DNA of 64,000 nucleotides, from the NCBI GenBank assembly GCA_037178625.1, contig CM074142.1, positions 2,046,001 through 2,110,000 of the forward strand. Direction: 5' to 3'. The notes under the pieces were generated by a model that was given only the letters and a program-made list of their open reading frames with translations, was not told the DNA's origin and ran no database searches. The stretch's first letter is position 1; each line of letters begins with the position of its first letter. The position numbers and the translations under genes were made by a program. This document shows positions 32,455-43,726 of the stretch, piece by piece. This DNA comes from Skeletonema tropicum. Its lineage: Eukaryota > Bacillariophyta > Thalassiosirophyceae > Thalassiosirales > Thalassiosiraceae.

Positions 32455-33574
32455 CTAAGCTTGGGCGAATACAGCAGCTTCGTCTTGGTCCAAGTCTTCC
32501 TCATCCTCCACATCCTCATTGTATTCGAAGTCCCCAGAGTCAGAGTCATACTCCTCTTCGTCTTCATCAAAGGACAACTGATCGATGCCAGCATCTTCCT
32601 CGTCTTCGTCCCCTTCTCTTTGGCAACCTCCTGCGATGCGAAATTTATGAGGAAAAGGAGGTTAAAGGTATGGTTAGAGTCACATGCTATTTAAGAAGGG
32701 CATGTGGAGCTTCCGTGGAGAGAACAGATCAATAGAAAGGCCTTACCTCCAAAACATGGGCAGTTGGTTTTGCATCCAGACAAATTGCAACCACCTGAGA
32801 TGCGAAATTAGCAAGGAGAGGGAGTTTAAAGGTAAGGTTAGAGTCACATGCTATTTAAGAAGTGATGCGAAGCTTCCGTGGACAGAACAGATTCAATAGA
32901 AAGGCCTTACTTCCAAAACATTGGCAGTTGGTTTTGCATCCAGACAAATTGCAACCTCCTTTGATGTGAAATTGTAAAAGGAAGAGTTTAAAGGTAAGGT
33001 TAGAGTCACATGCTTTTTAAGAAGGTGGAGAGAACAGATTCAATGGAGAAGCCTTACCTCCAAAACATGTGCAATCGGTTGTACACTTCGGCATTTGGCA
33101 TGTTGCTGGTGGAATCAGGAAGGAAAGGGAGTTCAAAGGAATGGTTAGAGTCGCATGGTATTTAAGAAGGGCATGCGAAGCTTCCGTGGAGAGAACAAAT
33201 TCAATAGAAAGGCCTTACAACATGAGCAATTGGATGTGCACTTTGGCATTTCGCAATTTCCTGTTGGACATGAGCAATTGGATGTGCACTTAGGCATTTT
33301 GCAAGTTGCTGTCATGCGAAATAAGAAATAAGCAAGGACAAGGAGTTCAAAGAGAAGGAGCATTATTTAGGGAGGAGGAACGTAGAAGTAAGAAGAACAG
33401 AAGACTAAAATGAAACTGAGTGCCATTCCAGTGAAATTCCTTACCTCCCCAAGGGCATTCACAGTTGGATGTGCAAGTGGACAAGTCACTCGAGCCGCTG
33501 TTCCCGCCCCACCAACCCGAGTCCTCTCCTTCGTCTTCGTTCAGGAACGATCCGCGAAGAGTCTGGCGGGTGGT

Positions 33575-36500
33575 CGGCCCTCGGGGCCCCGGGTCGAAAC
33601 AAGCGCAGTGAAGTGTCGATAACGGGGCCAGGAGGTGCCCAACCCCTTATGGTCACAAATTCTCCATTTTTTTCCAAACTTTTTTCTACAGGGATCTTGG
33701 TAGGAATCAGTATAGTAGCTGTTTAGTGAGAAAGTTTACCTGGTGGACACGTAGAGGCTCTGTAGACCATACCGCTGTAGGATTTGTACTTGTTCCTACG
33801 TAGAAAGCAAGAAGTACCTGGCTTAAACGCGCTTTTTACAGAAATTGATTGGCTATATCTGTCGAGGATACCATCATTTGCAGAAAGAAATACAGGTACA
33901 TTGTCATTATAGGTGACATGTTTCTTCATCACGAGAAATATTCTCCCTTTGTTGTATCCTTTATTGATTGTCGTTAATTTGTCATGTTGCCGCGATTGAT
34001 AATAAATTTGTCTTGAAAATTTTCTGACGAGAAATATTCTCCCTTTGTTGTATCCTTTATTGATTGTCGTTAATTTGTCATAATGCTCGATTGAAAATAA
34101 ATTTGTCTTGAAGACAAATTTATTTTCCATGCAAGTTGTGAATATTGCATTGTATCGTCCACTAGGCAAAATAATCGCGTGGCAATTGGTATTCTTTCTT
34201 CGCTTCTTTCCATTTTTTGTTTGGGTTGGTTATGATTTCGGTGATGCGGTTTGTCAGGTCCTCTCTATTCTTTATTAAAGTACCACTCACTGCCTTTTGG
34301 TAAGTCGTTTTCGTCATTTTGTCGAGCTTTCTCTTGTTGTATCTTGTCTTGGTTTCTTCTGCCTTGCCGTCAAGGTACTTGACCCATTTGTCCCGCTTCT
34401 TGAAGAGTTTGCAGAGTTGGCCATCTTGGTTCGTCTTGCAATTGTGTAACCGTTCTACAGACACGCTCGGCCCTGTCCAATAAATCGCACTATCCGTCGG
34501 GTGCATAACATTTTTGGAACCAAGTGTTTTGCCCCTGCTGGTAGCAACGTATCCTGTCCCAAGGCACTGGCTTCTCTCCCAGAGCTCATCTGACGGATCT
34601 ATCACCATGCGATTCCATCGATCGTCCTTGCCGAACCCGGCCTCCATGCCCTGGCAGCGGTGTATTGTGATTGCGAATGCAATTTGCAGGGGCATGAACG
34701 TGGCAGTACAGCATCCTTTGTTGCAGATGTGAGTGTAGGGTGGTATTGGCACGTGCTGAGTGGAGTGGTGGAGTGGAGTGATTACAAATTTGTGTAAAGA
34801 GGGATGATTGATCAGTGCCATGCTATATTTCGAATTCAAGAATACATTTCTACATTCACTCACCGTTGGATTCCCTTTTCCGACAGCTCTCCCAACATAG
34901 ATCCAATAGTTCCAGACGCTTTTGTGTTCTGTGGAATTTCTCCAACTCCAACTGGCCGAGCTGCATTGCCATTATTGCTACGAAATACACCAGCATCGTC
35001 TGCTTCCAAGGGGGCGTTATCAACATTACCAACACCCATATTGGTGCCATCATTATCACGTTCTCCTGACAGTCTAGCAACCGAAGTAGCATTACGACAC
35101 GGATAATCCTTCACGGTAGAACCAGAAGACTCATGAAACAGGCGGTCGAGACAGCTGCGCGGAAGTCTACTGGTAGACGGAGAATCATATAAATGATCGC
35201 GAATGGTTTGGCGGCCCACAAGACTGCGATCTTCTGAGCAGCGGCGATATGCGCGAACAGTAGCAGGTTGTTCCCCAGCATGATACAGCAACGCCGGAAG
35301 ATTAGTTGGGTCAACTGCTGACTCCTCATCAGAAGGAGTAGACGCTGGTATGTCCGTTTCAGACGGATGATGAGTATTCACTGGAGTTGCGGCACTACCA
35401 TTGCTCTCTTTAGGGCACTGCTGTTCGATGTCATAATTTTTTGATGATTGCTTTAACTTTAACAAAGAACTCGCCTGCTCGACAACGTCATAATCATTAT
35501 TATTATCGCATGATCTCCATGATTTGCATGATGCATCAAATGCTTCTGCCTGCTCAAAGTTAGTGCATCTAACATGAGCGGGAGAGATGCAATCGCCTTG
35601 CTTTGTCTGCAGAAGAGGTATATCATGCTCGTTCTTGTTGTTGTCGACAACATCTTTTTTGTTGCCCGCTGTCACACCGCCATTGCTGAAGTAAATGAAA
35701 ATAGGGATAAGTAAGGATAAGTGATTAGTTTTTGACATGACGACATTCATATGGGAGAAACAATACCAGTTCAAGTTTAAAATAAATTTGCATACATCAC
35801 AATTTTATTTTTGGCATGAACTCTATGGAAGGTTAATACCACACAGCAAAAAGCGACTTAAATGTAGATGAATGAGCGATCCTTTCTATGTTCGTACGAT
35901 CACTCTACGTAATGTTTTACGCAGTGTTAAGCGTTTCGCTTATACATGAAATTCTGAATCACATAAGACGCTTCTTCCAATTTCAGCTCATCTTAACAAT
36001 ACACTTTCGGACTTACCCATTAGACAATATGCTGGAACACTCTGGAGCAGCCAACGACTGCAAGTTATGACTGTTATTTACACAACGGCCATAATTCATT
36101 ATTCCAGCTTTGCTTTCTGCATCCGATTTGTAGAACTGAGCCGAGCTTGAACCGTTACAGGTAACGTTGCGATTGGAAATGACATTGTAAGCGATAGATA
36201 ATTGTTCCTGTCTGGTGCGATATAGATCCATTACGCATCCTAGCTCAGACAATACATGTTTTAGTTCACGCATATTGCAAGAGGAAAGAACAAGCCTCAG
36301 AAGAGTATGTGGATCAGTAGAGTGTTCGAAGCATGGATTGCGCGATGATTGTAATTCTACTATTTCGCGGATGATATGATCGCCTACACGCACTTTCGGC
36401 CATTGGACTTTGTAAATTATTTGACGAATAGACAGAAATGAGCATCTAACACCCTTCCGAGCGCTCTTGCTGTTCACGTCGGAAGAGGATGGTTGCTGTT

Positions 36501-38027
36501 GCTGCGCTTTCTCTCTTGAAGTGTGCATATTTTATACGGTCAATTTTGTTCGTGGTTTGGTTATGCCGGTCCGTAATGGTCACATATTTAAGATATTGAT
36601 TTGCGTGCGAGGAATGTCATACGCAAGCCACTCATTATTATTTATGCACTCTTCTAATTGCATGTGGTGTTCCGTAGCATGATAGTCGATGAGTGGCTGC
36701 GCGGAAAAGTCACGGATGGCGACATGTTCTTCCTGCCAGCAGAGAAGCTGACACGTTGAAGTTAGGAGAGGAACAAGTGACGTCATATATTTGAGAATAT
36801 GTAAAACGCGATCGGTATAAAGTACTGTCAAACGCGATCGGTAAATTATTTCGTCAAAAAGCCAACTCGGTTTTTGCATGATCGATGATCGTGCAGAAAA
36901 AGAGAAAAAGATGCCACCACAATGGCCTACAATGGCACCCCTAGTATGGCCGCCTATCTCAGTCCATGAGTATATTTCATAAGGTATCGATGGCCCATCC
37001 CTTAAACGACATTATGGCGATTTTTTCGCAGCAGTGTGGCGTTTCGGCTGCTGTAGGGGTGGAGATAATATCATTGCAATCCACTTCATTGAGATTTGAA
37101 ATGAAAACAACCACCTTCCCTGCACCCATCGAAGATGATAAACATCTATAGGCACTACCCCTCCGCTACCCATCGCCGATGATAATATGAAGTGAGATTC
37201 TGGTTGCTCGGAATGACCATTAAAGCCCCCCCACACCTCCAAAATACCAAGGACACAAGATGTGCACAAAATTGCATAAATAATTTGACACTCTAACACA
37301 ACAATAAGCCTGTAGACGGCGGATCGAGCGGCTCTAAAGACCGCAACTCATCAACATTATTATATATAAGAAGTGTCGGCTATTTATTGTCCATAATATT
37401 GCAATAGGCTGGATAAAAATAGCAACATCATAGACAGAAATGACATTTATGTAGCATGTATTAGTCATTTATTTATGCGGTGTAGACAGTTGTAATAATA
37501 AAACCCTGCGGCTGAATAGTTGCAAAGGGTGTTGTCTGCGATATAGTTCACTGGATATTACTATTGGTAGGGTTTGTGCAACGTGGTGGCTATGAGAGTA
37601 GCGGCTATGATGTTAGATACTGACTGTCGAACGAAAAAACATGCATGCATGCAGTTGTGCTCGGAAAGCGCGCTGCACTTTTTTGTTAGCTGCTATCAAA
37701 ATCTTATGCATCTACGATGCAATTTTGCTTGGAACGGCTCTAAGTAAGTAAGTGAGTATGTACTATAAAACGTTTCTGTTATAAGAATGTTATTAAACAA
37801 GCATTGCAGAGCAACTTTATAGACGGATACATTGCAAAAAAAAATCCAACACGAAATCCACAGAATAATTTTGTCATCATGACACATTTATGTTACAACA
37901 ACAAGCATTGCAGAGCAAATTTATAGACGGGTACATTGCACAAAAAAAAAACAGGCCCCGAGGGCCCGCGCCGCACTACACACCATACACAACATGCAGT
38001 CACAAATCGCCGCGCGCACCATTTCAT
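33575..38027 (-). mobile_element. Repeat R copy C (reverse), inserted in exon 1 of paralog 1
   Basis: Comparison with paralog 2 shows GGTGGT|AGATGATGAC as the uninterrupted site; here R sits between GGTGGT and AGATGATGAC with no clear target duplication. The copy has both ends (CGGCCCTCGGGGCCCC at 33575 and ATGAAATGG, reversed, at 38027). It also has an extra local duplication of about 70 bp near 34015-34095. Confidence 0.92.
34162..36528 (-). CDS. R gene, copy C, with captured helicase 3' exon
   Basis: Exons 36528-36017, 35685-34864 and 34755-34162, same splice sites as in copies A and D. Exons 1-2 (512 + 822 nt) encode the unrecognised protein; exon 3 has the PIF1-type C-terminal motifs in a frame that does not fit the splice phase. 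Small changes against D (for example INIREIV instead of IFREIV-type, and ITNPNKKWKEAKK) show it is a separate, slightly diverged copy. Confidence 0.6.
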
Positions 38028-38123
38028 AGATGATGACTCATCGCCGTCGCTGCTAGCGTAGACGCCCGACGCAGTTGCCAACATGGCAAAGGCAGTAAGT
38101 TTGAGGATGATGATGCACTTCAT

Positions 38124-38659
38124 GTTGATGGAGGAGGTAATGGTAGTTGAAATGATTGTTGTTGCTGTTTATGAGATGTATTCTGGATTGGAGAGATCTT
38201 TGCGAGAACAGATAGTTTTGGTAGAGTTTTGGTCACCGTGTGTGTTTTGAAAAGAATGAATGAGGACGCGTGTTCTGTGTCGCTTTCCCCCCACCCCAAC
38301 ATATCATCCTAGGTAGCCTAAAATATTCCTACCCCCTCATTCATTTAGCAGATATAATTACTATCGCTTGAGAGGGGGGATAAGTCCTCAAATCTCAGGC
38401 AAGCAAAATTCTTAACACCCGGGGGGTTAGTTCGTGGAATTGCACGGTCATGTGTCGTGTGCTACTTCTCTTGCTAAACGCGTGTACGAAATCTGTCATG
38501 TGTTCAGTAAAAGCCTATCTAAAAATCAAAATGCTACCACTACCAACTCTAACTCGAAACCCTAAGAATCAAATTCAAGCGAAAGTCTACTCTCATTCTC
38601 ATCAATATACCAATTGCAACACCTGTGCTGCATCGACAGAAACCTAGTACCGTCTCTCT
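38124..38659. other. Spacer between the two micro-exon paralogs
   Basis: Contains the upstream region of paralog 1 (38124-38180 resembles 39902-39960 upstream of paralog 2: GTTGATGGAGGAGGTAATGG) and the downstream region of paralog 2 (38490-38659, shared with 11870-12044). This supports a tandem duplication. No further gene seen. Confidence 0.6.
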
Positions 38660-39901
38660 CTAGGCTTGGGCGAATGCAACAGCTTCGTCCAACTCTTCAT
38701 CTTCATCGCGATCAAAGTCCCCATAATCATACTCCTCTTCATCTCCATCAAAGGGCAACTGATCAAAGGAGTCACCTTCCTTATCGCCTCTTCTTTGGCA
38801 ATTACCTGCAGCACATTGGCAGATGCTTGTGCATCCAGACATATTGCAATCTCTTGTGATGTGAAATTAGCAAGCACAAGGAGTTCCAAGAGATGTTAGA
38901 GGCTACACATTCCATACATAAGATAGGCACACAACATCATTTTCTGTTTCTATATGGAGAGAGAAAATCTAATAGGAAGCCTTACCCGAGGAACATTGGC
39001 AGTTGCTTGTGCAGCTAGGCATGTCGCAACCTCCTGTTATGCGAAAATGACAAGGATACGGAGTTCCAAGGAAAGAGAAGGTTAGAGTCTCACGAAAAAT
39101 GATGACAAGCAAACGCACACAAAGTATAATTTGTAGAGAAGAGCTTCAAAAGAAGAGCCTTACCCGAGAGACATTGGCAATTGGACTTGCACTTAGGCAT
39201 GTCGCAATCTCCTGTTGTGCGAAAATGATAAGGATAAGGAGTTCCAAGGAAAGAGAAGGTAAGAGTCTCACGACATAAAATGTGGCACACGCACACAAAG
39301 CTTCAAAAGAAGAGCCTTACCCCAGGCACATTGGCAGTTGCTTCTGCATCTAGGCATGTCGCAATCTCCTGTTATGCAAACATGACAAGAATAAGGAGTT
39401 CCAAGGAAGGAGAAAGTTTAAGAACATACTACTATTATCATGAGCAGTGAATGTGAAAGAAAAGTTTCATGAAACGAAGCCTTACCTCCAGGACATTGGC
39501 AATCGGAAGTGCACTTAGGCATGTCGTAATCTCCTGTGATGCGAAATAAGCAAGGACAAGGAGTTCGAAGAGAAGGAGCATTATTTAGAGAGGAGGAACG
39601 TAGGACATAAGAGTAAGAGGAACAGAAGACTAAAATGAAACTGAGTGCTATTCCAGTGAAATGCCTTACCTTGCGAACAATGACAGTTGGATGTGCAAGT
39701 GGACAAGTCACTCGAGCAGGCGTTCCAGTTCCAGGGCCACCAACCCGAGTCCTCTCCTTCGTCTTCGTTCAGGAACGATCCGCGAAGAGTTTGGGGGGTG
39801 GTAGATGATGACTCATCGCCGTCGCTGCTACTGCTAGCGTAGACGCCCGACACAGTTGCCAACATGGCAAAGGCAGTAAGTTTGAGGAAGATGCACTTCA
39901 T
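38660..39901 (-). CDS. Secreted Cys-rich micro-exon gene, paralog 2
   Basis: Exon 1 39901-39670 encodes a signal peptide (MKCIFLKLTAFAMLATVSG), a Ser/Asp/Glu linker and a first Cys unit. Four 48-nt exons follow: 39533-39486, 39368-39321, 39211-39164, 39033-38986. Each starts GAG(A/G)TTGCGACATGCC-like, encodes 16 residues (GDCDMPKCKSNCQCLS and similar; the first has Tyr for the first Cys), and is bounded by phase-1 introns of 109-136 bp with CAG|GA and GTAAGG. The last exon 38853-38660 joins one more unit directly to an acidic tail (GDEEEYDYGDFDRDED) ending AVAFAQA. Its acceptor reads CACAA|GAG instead of CACAG|GAG, so correct splicing is in doubt. A metal- or cell-wall-related role is only inference from the Cys repeats and acidic tail. 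Confidence 0.75.
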
Positions 39902-40034
39902 GTTGATGGAGGAGGTAATGGTAGTTGAAATGATTGCTGTTGCTGTTTATGAGATATGTGAGATATATTCTGGATTGGAGATCTTTGCGAGAACAAATAG
40001 GATTGTATCTCTAGAGAGATTTTGGTCATCTCTG

Positions 40035-41075
40035 GAAGACCCCCTATGAGATGAGGCCTTTAGTGCAAAGACATTGTGACTTGCTAATGTGACTTGTGTC
40101 ACTTTACTTGCGATTTACGAAAGGCCTCGTTTGGTGATCCAACGCAAGAAAAGCAGTATTCAAATCTGTCACATCTAGGGACACTCAGGGACACTCACCG
40201 CGAGTGTCCCTGACTGTCCCTGAGTGTCCCCCACTGTCCCTGAGTGTCCCTCACTGTCCCTGACTATCCCTGAGTGTCCCTACTGTCCCTGAGTGTCCTC
40301 GCCAATTTTACCATCACTACACGCACTATAGATAGATAGATAGATTATTTGATAGTCACGTCATAGAAGTACCTACCTATCTAATCACAAACTTCTATGC
40401 ACTACAGATCCTACACAAACACACCATGTATAGATTTAGACGCCTCTAGCATCGCGCGCACAAGATAGCGTACCAGTCAATCAGACGACGATGGGAGCGA
40501 GAGTGAAGAATGCATTGATATCTCATCTTACTCATCAAACTCAAATGATCACCTTTTCTCCGACTCTTCCGCTGCTTCAAACTCTTCCGCCTCATCATCA
40601 AGCGACAGCAAATCAGACGAAAGTGAATCAGACAAAGTAGATTGTCTACCAGGAGCCTTGAAAGTGCGCTCTCTGGAGAATGACAGCGACAGCAATCCAA
40701 CTGCTAGCTCTAATGACTCTGATTCTGATATTGTCAGATTGTGTTTAAGGAATGCTTGCCACCGTCTGATTCGAGCATGGTGATGGTGCGTGTAGTGATG
40801 GTAAAATTGGCGAGGACACTCAGGGACAGTAGGGACACTCAGGGATAGTCAGGGACAGTGAGGGACACTCAGGGACAGTGGGGGACACTCAGGGACAGTC
40901 AGGGACACTCGCGGTGAGTGTCCCTGAGTGTCCCTAGATGTGACAGATTTGAATACTGCTTTTCTTGTGTTGGATCGCCAAACGAGGCCTTTCGTAAAAC
41001 GCACATAGTGACACAAGTCACATTAGCAAGTCACACTGCCTTTACACTAAAGGCCTCATCTCATAGGGGGTCTTC
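40035..41075. mobile_element. 1.04-kb inverted-repeat element with minisatellite arms
   Basis: Ends GAAGACCCCC...GGGGGTCTTC, flanked by CTG on both sides (40032-40034, 41076-41078), a likely 3-bp duplication. The inverted repeats (40035-40324 and 40788-41075, about 290 bp) are nearly identical and mostly consist of a 10-bp unit of the type GAGTGTCCCT/GACTGTCCCT repeated some 15 times. The 460-bp loop holds a coding-like fragment. No transposase is present, so it is non-autonomous. A 3-bp duplication is usual for Harbinger- and CACTA-like families, but the family cannot be assigned. Confidence 0.8.
40469..40783 (+). pseudogene. Ser/Asp-rich coding fragment inside the inverted-repeat element
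   Basis: An open frame without ATG starts after a stop (TAG at 40466-40468) and runs 104 codons to TGA. It reads SDDDGSESEECIDISSYSSN and further acidic Ser-rich sequence, ending LRNACHRLIRAW. Composition suggests a piece of a host gene picked up by the element; the source is not in this window. Confidence 0.4.
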
Positions 41076-41211
41076 CTGTGAGTGAAGGACCGTGTTCTTA
41101 TGTGTCTTCTTGGGTGCTGTTATTTATGTTGATTGACAATAGCGATAGCAAAATGACAATGGCCCAAAATAGCCCGAAGTCCAACCACATGGGCAACGTT
41201 TTTGTGCTGGG

Positions 41212-41275
41212 GCTGCAAAAACCGGTCACGGAGGGTGCAAAAACCGATCACGGAGGAGTGCAAAAAACGGTCACC
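41212..41275. repeat. 23-bp tandem repeat, about 3 units
   Basis: GCAAAAACCGGTCACGGAGG-type units, with ACCGRTCACGG at each; the third is imperfect. Confidence 0.7.
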
Positions 41276-42936
41276 TCATGTCACGAGGTTCAACGTTGCT
41301 CATATTCCACCACAACAAATAAGTCACGTAGAGTACTAGATTCGTGATCGGTTTTGTACCAAACCTTACCCATCAAACCATGATGTCCGTCAGAGATACT
41401 TAGCCGGCGCCAACTGCGGCTACACAACTACCAAGTCCACACGAATAGTAACTTGATCGTCGGCCACACCCAAACGATCCTTTGGATTGATCTGTAGAGG
41501 CAGAACTCTCAAATCGCCGTTTAGTTATGCAAATTGTGCACTAACATCAGATCTTATGTGGCACCTCTCCGCGTCGACGGCTCCCTCCAAACTCCATCTT
41601 CGGACGATTCCATATAAACAACCCAACATAAACGAGGATAAAGAATATTTGAGATTCTGCTGACAATCCGATAAATTTGTTGCATCTTCAAGCTCACAAA
41701 ATACTCAGCACGTGGTGATTGGTAATGCTTCGAACGTTGCTCGACATCAACCAAAATAGATGCGTCGGGTGAAGCTATTGCCCCTCCTCGTTATGGAATG
41801 TGGAAATACTATGTCATTGGCTTGGTCAAAGATACTCTAATCTGGTGGCTGTATCATTCGCGTATGCAAGTGGCTTTGTAGCGTATGAAATAGGGCATAT
41901 CTCCGCACACATATGCACCCGCACACAGCAATTGTCTAGTATGAACAGCATCAACAATGGCGCATAGAATTACTTTACTTGCGCCATTTTGAGTCGTTGT
42001 GCGGCAGAGAAGGTTGCCGAGTTCGAAACAACGAATACATAACATGAGAGTGAGAAAGCATTACTGATAGTATTCAGCTCTATGCGGCAAATATGATTTG
42101 AGATTCGATCGACAACAAATCAGTTCTGCTGCACAGTAGAACATTGGAGAGATTATACCCATATTATAAACAAAGTTGACACACATGATAGACGGTTCTC
42201 AGCTTTACTATCCATACCAATAGTTTAGGTCTTGCTTGGATGAATTCATCTTGATGCATCTTGCTTGCTTCTGTTCTGTCGTGCCTTGTCGTGCACAAGT
42301 ACCTACATATCACTCCTACTTGCTCTGTCGTGCAAAGCATCAGCTGCACAAGTATTGGCTGCCCTTGCCACGGGGCCGAATTCAGCGTGCCAAATATTTT
42401 GATAGTGACAACGATAGTGATGATGACAATGATGGTGCCTCCTAAATTTTATTAATATCATGCTTGTTTTGTTGTTTCATTGCGTAGTATGGGATGGTGA
42501 CAACATGCGGCAGCTTCATGATCTTCGTGTTTTGATGGCCAAAAAAATCCTCAAACCCAAATCTGTGCAATCCGGGCGCGCCATTTCCACCGTGGAAGCT
42601 TATAAGCAACAGATTCTGAACCCTTGGCTTGAGGCTTGAAAGCAAATCTTTTAGCAGCGGGTGACGTGGCTAGACTTCACGAAGTAACATTAATATAGGA
42701 GAAGAATAATGACAGTGATCTGCATCCTAACCTGTTGATGCAGCTATTGTACCAGAGGCACACGAACTTTCCTCCTTCTTTCCTCCCTTCTTTTTCGCCC
42801 CCAAAATCGACGAAGGAACCGCCACGAAAAAATTGCCACCACATGCCACACACACCACACACCTACCACAACACAAAACACAAACCACCATACCACCACT
42901 TCCATCACCTTCAAACAAACACCGCCGAACCAAAAA
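41276..42936. other. Intergenic region upstream of prefoldin
   Basis: Only short frames without recognisable features. A coding role for 42236-42445 (acidic DNDSDDDNDG end) cannot be supported. Confidence 0.4.
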
Positions 42937-43511
42937 ATGACAACCAATATCGGCGCCCAAGCAGCAGATGCAGTAAATGAAAAGCTCGTGGAGCGCCAAA
43001 AGCTGGAGCAAGAGATGTTAGCGCACCATCAGGATTTGCAAACATTGATTGCGCAAAGAAACGAAAATGAAATGGTCAAGGAGGTGAGAAAAGGTTGATT
43101 TGCTTGCATCGTAACAACTTGGATGCATATTTATTCAATTGTTTCGTCTCTCATTTATTAATTTCTCGTTGACTTCGCCATTGTCGACCCGCCGCTCTCG
43201 CTGCAATGTTTCTCCGCCTACACTGAAAATAACGATAGGAATTGGAAATATGCGAAAAGGAATTATCCGACGCCACAATCTACAAACAAGTAGGACCCGT
43301 CCTACTGAAAAATGACCTCTCGGACGCCACAGACACGGTTGAGAAAAGATTGGAATTCATTTCGGGCGAGATTAAAAAGATTGAGGGGTTAATATCCAAG
43401 AAGGAGGGGCGATATGAGGAATTGGGGAAAGCTATTCAAGAAATGCAGAATGCTATGCAAAAGGCGGCTGTGGAGGCGGCCAAGGCTGCTGCTCAGCAGG
43501 CTGCGGCGTAG
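42937..43511 (+). CDS. PFDN6: Prefoldin subunit 6 (beta-type)
   Basis: Exon 1 42937-43083 (MTTNIGAQAADAVNEK ... NENEMVKE), intron 43084-43238 (GTGAGA...GATAG), exon 2 43239-43511; 139 residues, close to the usual 125-130. The order coiled coil - hairpin - coiled coil is clear, with the subunit 6 signature VGPVLLKNDL after TIYKQ and TVEKRLEFISGEI after it. The C-terminus is an Ala-rich helix. Prefoldin is a six-subunit cytosolic chaperone that takes unfolded actin and tubulin to the CCT chaperonin. The gene faces B9D1 tail to tail with a 215-bp gap. It is a single-copy housekeeping gene in most eukaryotes. Confidence 0.92.
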
Positions 43512-43726
43512 ACAGGGACAACAAATACTGTTCATATTACAGGCTGACTAGATTGGGCGGCGAAGACAAAATTTGGTTGATTTGCTCCATGCAACAATGC
43601 ATAATTTTCAGCAAGAATGCGCAAGAAAAGTGATTGGAAACGCATTGTATGGGAGAGAATTACAATCCAGATAAGTTAAACGCTTATGCATAATGCGACA
43701 CACCGACAATTGCAAGTGAGCAGAAT

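Larger units (their letters stand above)
32455..38123 (-). pseudogene. Secreted Cys-rich micro-exon gene, paralog 1 (interrupted by R-C)
   Basis: Starts at 38123 (MKCIIILKLTAFAMLATASG, a signal peptide). Exon 1 is cut by R copy C after SDGDESS and resumes at 33574 (TRQTLRGSFLNEDEGEDSGW) to 33445. Then follow a 90-nt exon (33308-33219, two fused units of 48 and 42 nt), 48-nt exons at 33105-33058, 32958-32911 and 32794-32747, and a last exon 32630-32455 with a long Asp/Glu tail ending AVFAQA. Each 48-nt unit encodes 16 residues such as GGCNLSGCKTNCPCFG, pattern C-x4-C-x3-C-x-C. All introns are phase 1 and about 99-136 bp. Without R-C the frame would be intact. The gypsy element sits directly after the stop codon. 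Confidence 0.75.

Noticed and set aside
40170..40320. Regular short repeats resembling a CRISPR array
   Set aside because: The unit is a 10-bp minisatellite without spacers, forms one arm of an inverted repeat, and the genome is eukaryotic.
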